A stretch of 64,000 bases of DNA from Nonlabens sp. (lineage in GTDB: Bacteria; Bacteroidota; Bacteroidia; Flavobacteriales; Flavobacteriaceae). The translations under genes were made by a program, and so were the position numbers. The notes beneath the pieces are model-generated. The model was not told the DNA's origin, ran no database searches, and saw nothing but the letters and a program-made list of their open reading frames with translations. This document shows, piece by piece, positions 8,601 to 14,876 of this stretch. How positions within the stretch are numbered: the first letter of the stretch is position 1; each line of letters begins with the position of its first letter. Location of the stretch: NCBI RefSeq assembly GCF_018401815.1, contig NZ_JAGYKG010000001.1, positions 372,001 to 436,000 on the forward strand, in the 5' to 3' direction.

Positions 8601-9701
8601 CTATATTGATTTCCTAACGGAAGACGTTACACGTTTGTAAAAAGTGTTTTTGGCTATTTGATCATTACCAAAAAGCCATTGCACAACATTTTTATCCCAC
8701 ATATCGTCTGCTTGCTCTGGGGTAATGATGTTGCGTTCCATAGCAAGATCTATTATTTTACCTGGATAACTGCTTTGTTTTTCACTATTCATCTCTCCTA
8801 ATGGATAGGGATCATCAAGACCAACAAGAACCTGCTTAGCACTTTGATTTTCCACCAAAAGATGTAAGGAACCTGTGTCATGAACTAGAGTATCAAAGAA
8901 AATATTAGGGTGTCCCACTGATTTCCTAGGGTGTATTTTCCCTTCAAATAAATCTGGTCGGCCATCAAAGCCTTGAATTCGACGTCCTAAATTCATTTGA
9001 GCCAATTGCCCACCATGTGCAAAGCACACCCGCATCCCTGGATATTTTTGAGCATACCCATTCAAAGTTAGAAAATGATACGCATCTGCACATTGAGCCA
9101 GCATCCAAATCAAATGAAACCGCCAAGAGGTGTTTTGAAGTTTAATAAATTTCTCTCCATCATAAGGATGAATTTCTACAGCCAGATTTAACTCGCTCGC
9201 CAACTCAAAAATAGGCTCGTTTTCTTCATCAAAAATGCACCTCCATTGACCTATGGTATCCATATAATGAGTGGGCAAACAAAGTAGTTTCATCCCTAAA
9301 ACTTTTACACAGCGCTCCATTTCCCACAATGCGCCGCGCACGTAGCCTGGATGCACTACAAAACCACTGGTAAATTTTGAAGGATGATCGTGTTGCACTC
9401 CAGCGTTAAAGTCATTTTGAAAACGCAAAGCCTGTTTCATCTCTTCAAGACGCAAACCATTTCCGTATAATTGACTCAAATTGAGAACAACAGCATGATC
9501 TATCTTATACTTATCCATCCACTCCAACTTTTCATCTAGAAAGAAACTAGAGTCGGTTACTGGACGTGACCAGTCTTTTTGCAACATGTTCTTACGCTCG
9601 GGATCTACCCAAAAAATCCCCTTTTCTCTCATGAAATCAGGAATCTGCTCCGGATAAGGAAGTAAATGTGAGTGACCGTTGATACGCAGTTTTTTGTCCA
9701 T
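8601..9701 (-). CDS. 2-amino-3-carboxymuconate-6-semialdehyde decarboxylase (ACMSD-like amidohydrolase)
   Basis: Zinc-dependent decarboxylase of the kynurenine branch of tryptophan catabolism. All five metal/active-site positions known from Pseudomonas ACMSD (H9, H11, H177, H228, D294) are present at nearly the same numbers: H10 and H12 (NGHSHLLP), H178 (VEIHPY), H229 (CFAHGG) and D296 (VGLDDPYPLGE). Length 366 is slightly above the 335-residue norm. Its product would feed the AMSDH-type dehydrogenase encoded at 17857-19302. An SDR gene lies upstream on the same strand, 190 bases away. Confidence 0.88.
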   Translation of the reverse strand: MDKKLRINGHSHLLPYPEQIPDFMREKGIFWVDPERKNMLQKDWSRPVTDSSFFLDEKLEWMDKYKIDHAVVLNLSQLYGNGLRLEEMKQALRFQNDFNAGVQHDHPSKFTSGFVVHPGYVRGALWEMERCVKVLGMKLLCLPTHYMDTIGQWRCIFDEENEPIFELASELNLAVEIHPYDGEKFIKLQNTSWRFHLIWMLAQCADAYHFLTLNGYAQKYPGMRVCFAHGGQLAQMNLGRRIQGFDGRPDLFEGKIHPRKSVGHPNIFFDTLVHDTGSLHLLVENQSAKQVLVGLDDPYPLGEMNSEKQSSYPGKIIDLAMERNIITPEQADDMWDKNVVQWLFGNDQIAKNTFYKRVTSSVRKSI

Positions 9702-9818
9702 TTTGGGGCTGTGTTAAGTAGGGAGTACAAAGTACGAAGACTTTATGAGATAATATTTGCTCTCCGTCTCATCTTACGTCTTCTTCAGCAGAGAAGAAAC
9801 CTCTACGAGGCTTTTTTA

Positions 9819-9851
9819 TTCAAGTTCAAATTCAAGTTCTAGTTCAGCTTC
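9819..9851. repeat. Degenerate TTCAAG hexamer tract
   Basis: Five to six imperfect hexamers (ttcaag, ttcaaa, ttcaag, ttctag, ttcagc) between the SDR and ACMSD genes. They are followed by a T-rich run (ttgattttacttttgatttt, from about 9868) ending at the SDR stop codon. It belongs to the same family as the tracts at 25932, 45191 and 46531. Confidence 0.6.
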
Positions 9852-9891
9852 TAATTGTAACTTGTTTTTGATTTTACTTTTGATTTTGTTT

Positions 9892-10677
9892 TTACAAGCT
9901 CTTCGTTCTTCCGCCATCTACTGGCAAGTTGATACCATTAATATAACCTGCTTTATCACTTGCTAAAAAAGTAATCGCATTGGCAACTTCTTCTGGCTCG
10001 GCAAATCTTCGAGCAGGCACATGGCTTTTCATGATTTCGGCAGCTTGTTCTTCACTCTGCCCAGCTCTTAATGCTTTTCCTGAGATAATTTTATCCAACC
10101 TCTCGGTTGCTGTAAAACCGGGTAATATATTATTAACCGTAACGCCATAAGGCCCTAATTCAGTCGCCAATGTTTTTGCCCAGCTCGCCACTGCTCCACG
10201 TACCACGTTAGAAACGCCTAAGAATTCTATAGGTGCTTTTACGCTGGTCGAAATCACATTGATCACCCTTCCATAACCAGCCTCTTTCATTCCTGGAGCA
10301 CAGGCTTGGATCAATACCTGATTGCATTTTACATGTTGTGTAAAAGCTTGTTCTAAGGCATCCACTTCTGCATCGATTAAGAATCCTGGTGCAGGGCCAC
10401 CTGTATTATTGATAATGATGTGGATCGGATTCGCTTTCGCGAAAGCGGAAACCACAGCTCCTACTTCCTTATAGTTAGAAAAATCAGCGACTAAATACGT
10501 ATGATCATCGCGCTGGCTTTTATCTAATTCATTGAGAACTTCCTGTAATTTATTTGGATTGCGCGCCAGTAAAATCACGCGAGCACCTGCCTGAGCAAAC
10601 TGTATGGCTGTTGCTCTTCCTATTCCTGTACTGCTCCCACAAACGAGAGCGGTTTTGTTTTTTAAGTCAATATTCAT
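9892..10677 (-). CDS. Short-chain dehydrogenase/reductase with non-canonical active site
   Basis: A 261-residue SDR with a complete NAD(P) site (CGSSTGIGRA at about 14-23; NNTGG at 90-94) and a typical C-terminus (PVDGGRTKSL). Aligned to the classical Ser-Tyr-Lys triad, Ser143 is kept but the Tyr position is Ser156 and the Lys position Arg160 (GVSNVVRGAV). Such LSN..R variants form a recognisable SDR subfamily, so this is probably not decay. Its place upstream of ACMSD suggests a role in kynurenine/2-aminomuconate metabolism (inference). The substrate is unknown. Palindrome copy 4 encodes SAFAKANP. Confidence 0.8.
   Translation of the reverse strand: MNIDLKNKTALVCGSSTGIGRATAIQFAQAGARVILLARNPNKLQEVLNELDKSQRDDHTYLVADFSNYKEVGAVVSAFAKANPIHIIINNTGGPAPGFLIDAEVDALEQAFTQHVKCNQVLIQACAPGMKEAGYGRVINVISTSVKAPIEFLGVSNVVRGAVASWAKTLATELGPYGVTVNNILPGFTATERLDKIISGKALRAGQSEEQAAEIMKSHVPARRFAEPEEVANAITFLASDKAGYINGINLPVDGGRTKSL
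10432..10447. repeat. Iterated palindrome copy 4 (in CDS, AFAKA)
   Basis: Exact 16-mer inside the SDR gene, in a helix just before the conserved NNTGG strand. Confidence 0.95.
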
Positions 10678-10767
10678 CTAGCGAATTTAAGAAAAATAGA
10701 TAATAAATCTGGATTAGATTCGATAGCATTGTGGTTATCTCAAAGAATAGAGATCGACACTTAGCGA

Positions 10768-10785
10768 TTCCGCTCTGCAGCGGAA
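10768..10785. repeat. REP-like hairpin TTCCGCT...AGCGGAA
   Basis: A perfect 7-bp stem with a 4-base loop, followed by tgacaa. A related hairpin with the same gattccgc...ggaatgacaa frame lies at 11785-11803, on the other side of map. Confidence 0.6.
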
Positions 10786-10823
10786 TGACAACTGAACCGT
10801 TCCAATTTTGAGACTATAATAAC

Positions 10824-10831
10824 TACCTTTG
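10824..10831 (+). promoter_or_regulatory. -7 box of map
   Basis: TACCTTTG, an exact TAnnTTTG, 16 bases before the map ATG. The nearest TTTTG upstream is 13 bases away, closer than usual for a -33 element. Confidence 0.4.
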
Positions 10832-10847
10832 CCTCTTTCTATAAAAT

Positions 10848-11657
10848 ATGATTGTTACAAAGAATAAAGAAGAGCTAGAAATCATGCGTCGTGCGGCCTT
10901 AATGGTTAGTAAAACCTTAGGAATGATTGCAGCCGAAATCAAACCAGGAGTCACTAGCCTAAGGCTAGATACGCTTGCTGAACAATACATACGTGACAAT
11001 GGCGCCATTCCTGGATTTAAAGGATTGTATGATTGTCCGAGCACCTTACTTATTTCTCCTAATGAAGAAGTTGTTCATGGAATCCCTAAAGAAGTAGCGA
11101 TCAAAGAAGGTGATGTACTTTCTATAGATTGTGGTGCTATAGTAGATGGTTTTTATGGTGATCACGCCTATACCTTTACCGTAGGAGAAGTGCCTCAAGA
11201 AACGATTGATCTTCTCGACAGAACAAAAAAATCTTTATACGTAGGAATCGAACAGTTTAGAACTGGAAACCGAGTGGGTGATGTAGGTTATGCGATTCAG
11301 GAATATTGTGAATCTTTTGGTTACGGGGTCGTACGTGAATTGGTAGGTCATGGACTGGGAAGAGTAATGCATGAAGATCCACAAATGCCTAATTACGGAA
11401 AACGCGGTCGCGGTAAGAAATTTGTAGAAGGAATGACCGTAGCTATAGAACCTATGATCAACTTAGGAACTAAAGACATCAAGCATTATTCTGATGGCTG
11501 GACCATCAAAACCAAAGACATGAAACCTAGTGCGCATTTTGAGCACAATATAGCTATAGTAGATGGTGAGCCTCGCTTATTAAGTACGTTTGATTATATC
11601 TATGAAGTGCTAGGAATTACTTCTAACGAAGAAGATCCTTATCGCTGGAAAGGTTAA
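10848..11657 (+). CDS. map: Type I methionine aminopeptidase
   Basis: Removes the initiator Met from nascent proteins in the cytoplasm. The 269-residue protein spans the whole pita-bread fold. Visible metal-site segments are SIDCGAIVDGFYGDHAYTF (two Asp), GHGLGRVMHEDP (His), AIEPMIN (Glu) and the final HFEHNIAIVDGEP (Glu). The start is supported by the family N-terminus (MIVTKNKEELEIMRRA) and the -7 box just upstream. In many bacteria map sits in the ribosomal-protein cluster; here it stands alone between REP-like hairpins. Confidence 0.95.
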   Translation: MIVTKNKEELEIMRRAALMVSKTLGMIAAEIKPGVTSLRLDTLAEQYIRDNGAIPGFKGLYDCPSTLLISPNEEVVHGIPKEVAIKEGDVLSIDCGAIVDGFYGDHAYTFTVGEVPQETIDLLDRTKKSLYVGIEQFRTGNRVGDVGYAIQEYCESFGYGVVRELVGHGLGRVMHEDPQMPNYGKRGRGKKFVEGMTVAIEPMINLGTKDIKHYSDGWTIKTKDMKPSAHFEHNIAIVDGEPRLLSTFDYIYEVLGITSNEEDPYRWKG

Positions 11658-11784
11658 AAATAAAATGAAAAGTAAAATCAAATAGAAAGCCCAACACTTT
11701 TTGATTAGGAAAAGAAATTCTCAGCCTTTAGGGTTGAGGAAAAAGACCTTAGAGTTAAACTAAAGTGCAGATAGAACAAGTAGA

Positions 11785-11803
11785 TTCCGCATCAAGTGTG
11801 GAA
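11785..11803. repeat. Second REP-like hairpin TTCCGCA...TGTGGAA
   Basis: An imperfect 7-bp stem, 5-base loop, then tgacaag. It overlaps the ATG at 11803 that would otherwise be taken as the methyltransferase start. Confidence 0.5.
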
Positions 11804-11817
11804 TGACAAGATTAAAC

Positions 11818-12582
11818 ATGAAAAAACTCTTTAAATTCTTTCTCAACCTCATCCCTAGACCTTGGCTTATCAGCGCGAGTTATTACGTGCGTCCATTGAT
11901 CGCATGGTGGTATAGCGGAGGGCCATATAAAGACCCTATTGATGGGAAGACCTTTAAAAGTTTCTTGCCTTATGGTTATGAAAAGGTGCGGGAGAATGTG
12001 CTTTCTCCATCCACTCTTTCCTTAGAGCGTCATCGATTATTATGGCTGTACCTGAAGCACAAAACCGATTTATTAACCAAACCACAAAAGTTGTTGCATT
12101 TTGCTCCAGAGCAATGTTTTTATAACCGCTTTCGCGAAAGCGAGACCCTCAACTACACCACCACCGACCTCAATTCGCCACTTGCTGACGTGTCTGCCGA
12201 TATTTGCAACCTGCCCTTTGCTGATAATGAGTTTGATTTTATTCTTTGTAATCACGTCTTAGAACATATCCCAGACGATATTAAAGCCATGCAAGAAATC
12301 TATAGAGTTCTCAAACCTGGCGGGAAAGCAATTCTACAAGTACCATTAGAAAATGATCGCGACCTAACATTTGAAGATGACTCCATTACCGATCCTAAGG
12401 AACGTGCTCGTATTTTTGGACAGTACGACCATGTGCGTGTTTATGGAATGGATTATTTTGACCGATTAGAAAAAGTAGGTTTTACAGTAAAAGCAGTGGA
12501 TTACACCAAAGAGCTTAGTGCTGAGCAAGTAGACCGTTACCGAATTGCTGCTGGAGAGTTGATTCCTTTGGTGAGTAAATAA
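11818..12582 (+). CDS. Class I SAM-dependent methyltransferase
   Basis: A 254-residue protein with a Methyltransf_11-type core: motif I region LLHFAPEQCFYNRF, acidic motif II (TTTDLNSPLADVSADICNLP), motif IV FDFILCNHVLEHI and post-motif LKPGGKAILQVPL. The N-terminal 60 residues are basic and hydrophobic and may touch the membrane. The target is unknown. The ATG at 11818 (MKKLFKFFLN) is preferred over 11803, which lies in a repeat. Palindrome copy 5 encodes RFRES immediately after motif I. Confidence 0.8.
   Translation: MKKLFKFFLNLIPRPWLISASYYVRPLIAWWYSGGPYKDPIDGKTFKSFLPYGYEKVRENVLSPSTLSLERHRLLWLYLKHKTDLLTKPQKLLHFAPEQCFYNRFRESETLNYTTTDLNSPLADVSADICNLPFADNEFDFILCNHVLEHIPDDIKAMQEIYRVLKPGGKAILQVPLENDRDLTFEDDSITDPKERARIFGQYDHVRVYGMDYFDRLEKVGFTVKAVDYTKELSAEQVDRYRIAAGELIPLVSK
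12127..12142. repeat. Iterated palindrome copy 5 (in CDS, RFRES)
   Basis: Exact 16-mer inside the methyltransferase gene. Confidence 0.95.
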
Positions 12583-12622
12583 ACCTTATTTCTTAAATTA
12601 AAATATGATGCTGGCAGAACAG

Positions 12623-12664
12623 GTTTTCCCTAAGGGTAGTGTTAATTCTACCCATAGGGAAAAC
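12623..12664. repeat. Left hairpin of the Y1-transposase element
   Basis: An imperfect inverted repeat: gttttccctaagggtag, an 8-base loop region (tgttaatt), then ctacccatagggaaaac. The core gggtag..ttaattctaccc is shared with the right hairpin at 13133-13170, so the two flank one element. Confidence 0.75.
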
Positions 12665-12719
12665 AAAGCCTTGACATGCTCTTACTTTCACTTTAATAAA
12701 TAATATATAATTTTATTTC

Positions 12720-13121
12720 ATGTCTAGAAATAACCTACAACTATACATCCATCTAGTTTTTGTGACCAAATATCGTGATTACTTAATAACCGACAGATTT
12801 GAAAAATAGTTGCATCAATTTTTATGGAATAAGTCATTAGAGCTAGAACTAACACCGCTAATGATAAATGGAATGCAAGATCATATACATTTACTTTTAA
12901 AAATTACATCGACAATAACCATAGCATCTGTGGTTAAAAATTTAAAGGCACCCAGTTCTAGGTTTTTGAACGAGTTAACTCAAAGTGACTTTTTTGAATG
13001 GTCTAGAGGATATGGAGCTTTTACAGTGAGTAAAAAAGATGTAAGCTTTATTGCAGAATATATTAGAAATCAAAAAACACATCATGATAAAGGAACCGTA
13101 AATCCTGAATTAGAAAATTAA
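12720..13121 (+). pseudogene. IS200/REP-associated Y1 transposase, interrupted by an amber codon
   Basis: The frame starts MSRNNLQLYIHLVFVTKYRD at 12720, meets TAG at 12807-12809 after 29 codons, and continues in the same frame to 13121. The second part keeps the HUH motif (QDHIHLLLKI) and the catalytic-Tyr helix (AEYIRNQKTHHDKG). Joined, the product would be about 133 residues, close to small Y1 (IS200/RAYT-type) transposases, which cut and rejoin single-stranded DNA at hairpins. Only the one nonsense codon separates it from an intact gene. A TTG just after the stop could restart translation but would lose the first beta-strand. Hairpins lie on both sides. Confidence 0.8.
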
Positions 13122-13132
13122 GCGCTTTTTTA

Positions 13133-13170
13133 CTTTCCAAAGGGTAGAATTAATTCTACCCTTTGGAAAG
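13133..13170. repeat. Right hairpin of the Y1-transposase element
   Basis: A perfect 38-bp palindrome with half-site ctttccaaagggtagaatt. It begins 11 bases after the transposase stop and shares its core with the left hairpin. It could also act as a terminator. Confidence 0.8.
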
Positions 13171-13209
13171 CGGCATATTTACGCTTTACAAGGTTAAGTA
13201 GGTTAAAAC

Positions 13210-14256
13210 CTATCCCGCCTGCTTAACATAGCCTTGGAAACCTGGTGTGGTTTCAAATCTCAATAATCCACTCCTATCTGTATACATAATAAGCACCTCT
13301 ATTTCTGACAGATTCTGAAGCAATTCTTTAGACTTCTCTAGCGGCATAGCCATAAAAGCTGTAGCAAAACCGTCGGCAAGGGTGCAGTTTTTTGCAATTA
13401 CATTAACCCCTAGAACCTCACTGGGTTGCGCCATCCCTGTCAACGGGTTTACCGTGTGTACCAACTCTTGACCACTTTCTGGATCTATTTTAAACTTGCG
13501 GTAATTACCGCTTCCAGCCATGGCCTTATCAGATAATTCCACCACGGTAATATACTGGCGCTGCATAGGCTTTTGATTGGGATCGTCTATACCTACAGAC
13601 CATTTTCCGTTGCGCTCTAGATTCATTCCTTTGGTAACTACTTCTCCGCCAACTTCTACCAAATAATTTTCCACTCCCTTTTGATCGAGAAGCCTGGCCA
13701 TATAATCCACCAATGTTCCTTTTGCGATAGCATTAAATTCTAGGTACATCCCCTTTTGAGAAGACTTGATATAAAAAGAATCTTTTACTTGAGAGGGGAC
13801 CAATTGCATTTTGTGAAAACCAACCAATTGCTTAAGGCTATCGATTTGCTTTTGAGAAGGAATTCGCTCTTGTTTCCCATCAGCGCCAAAACCATAAGCG
13901 TTCACTAGATTCCCAACCGTGGGATCGAAATAACCTTCTGTCTTGCGATAGACTACTTGTGCCTGTTCAAATACTTCTTTAAAAGGTTTGCCTACGAGAA
14001 CGCTGTCTTCACCTGCATTGATTCTATTGATTAACGAGCCTTTTACCCAAGTGCTCATAGAATTATTGAACATGTCGATAATACTATCTACTTCTGCTTT
14101 TACTTGTATTTCTTCGTCTGCAAATAACTTTATAGAATAGGTGGTCCCTATCGCATTGCCCACAAATTGTTGTGCTTCGGGAACAGCGACTTCAACCTCT
14201 TTTTCTTTACAAGAAAAAAACAAAAGTGCCACTGCGATAACTAAACAAAATCTCAT
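13210..14256 (-). CDS. apbE: FAD:protein FMN transferase (ApbE), lipoprotein
   Basis: Covalently attaches FMN to Thr/Ser of target proteins such as NqrB and NqrC of the sodium-pumping NADH:quinone reductase, acting outside the inner membrane. The signal peptide ends in a lipobox (LFFSC, Cys16). The ApbE fold is recognisable from GTTYSIKLF, the central YLEFNAIAKGTLVDYMA, the EVGGEV and SGNYRKF segments and the C-terminal NPLTGMAQPSEVLGV...LADGFATAFM metal/flavin site. Length 348 is normal. The neighbouring gene belongs to a family often annotated as NqrF. Confidence 0.92.
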   Translation of the reverse strand: MRFCLVIAVALLFFSCKEKEVEVAVPEAQQFVGNAIGTTYSIKLFADEEIQVKAEVDSIIDMFNNSMSTWVKGSLINRINAGEDSVLVGKPFKEVFEQAQVVYRKTEGYFDPTVGNLVNAYGFGADGKQERIPSQKQIDSLKQLVGFHKMQLVPSQVKDSFYIKSSQKGMYLEFNAIAKGTLVDYMARLLDQKGVENYLVEVGGEVVTKGMNLERNGKWSVGIDDPNQKPMQRQYITVVELSDKAMAGSGNYRKFKIDPESGQELVHTVNPLTGMAQPSEVLGVNVIAKNCTLADGFATAFMAMPLEKSKELLQNLSEIEVLIMYTDRSGLLRFETTPGFQGYVKQAG

Positions 14257-14389
14257 ATTATATGTGTTTTAATTTTAAAAAAAAACTAGTTTACCAACTA
14301 GTTAAAGTAAGTGCTCTTTATTTTTTAAGCGACAGGTGTAGCGCAACATCTGTTATCGCAGTTAGCGCTCTTAATTTTAAGGTGCAAGG

Positions 14390-14752
14390 CTATTTGATTT
14401 CTATCAATCCTGCAAAATTCACCACAAAATCATCTTCATGATGCACTGGCATTTCATAATCTCGAGAATTGGCGAGACCTACTCCAGCATAATAGGTAGT
14501 GGCCTTATATTTATTCCCATGATCGCGCATCATATGAAGTAATTTCTCATCATAATGTACTGGATTTGCAGGATAAGTAACTGCACGAACGACTACAAAA
14601 TGTAAAAATTTGTCTTTTAATGCTACAAATTGAGGGTCTTTTTTAGGCTTAGAATTGATTGATAAAAACTCAAATCCCAACTCTTCCATTTCTTTTCCTA
14701 CGATATTCATGGCTAGTTGGTGTAATTCCTGTTCTGATAGTGGTGTTAACAT
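14390..14752 (-). CDS. Short protein of the family often labelled NqrF in flavobacteria
   Basis: A 120-residue soluble protein beginning MLTPLSEQELHQLAMNIVGK, with VVVRAVTYPANP and TYYAGVGLANSRDYEMP. Close flavobacterial relatives are annotated as NqrF (recalled, not searched), but the sequence has no 2Fe-2S cysteines and no FAD/NADH domain, so it cannot be the NqrF reductase. It lies upstream of apbE on the same strand, 133 bases away, and a role beside Nqr maturation is possible. A -7 box sits only four bases before its ATG. Confidence 0.65.
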   Translation of the reverse strand: MLTPLSEQELHQLAMNIVGKEMEELGFEFLSINSKPKKDPQFVALKDKFLHFVVVRAVTYPANPVHYDEKLLHMMRDHGNKYKATTYYAGVGLANSRDYEMPVHHEDDFVVNFAGLIEIK

Positions 14753-14756
14753 GATA

Positions 14757-14764
14757 CAAAGATA
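14757..14764 (-). promoter_or_regulatory. -7 box abutting a start codon
   Basis: TATCTTTG on the minus strand ends four bases before the ATG of the NqrF-like gene. Transcription would start at or within the start codon, so the mRNA may be leaderless. Confidence 0.45.
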
Positions 14765-14798
14765 AAGTTCATAGCTTAATTAAGAGTTAAAGTTATGC

Positions 14799-14814
14799 CG
14801 CTTTCGCGAAAGCG
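14799..14814. repeat. Iterated palindrome copy 6 (intergenic)
   Basis: Exact 16-mer, extended to 18 bases (ccg...cgg), in the divergent promoter region between the NqrF-like gene and the GH92 gene. Confidence 0.95.
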
Positions 14815-14876
14815 GTATTAAAGCAAACAAAGAAAAACCTTTTCCATATCTTTAAGCCTTATACTTTAATCATAAC

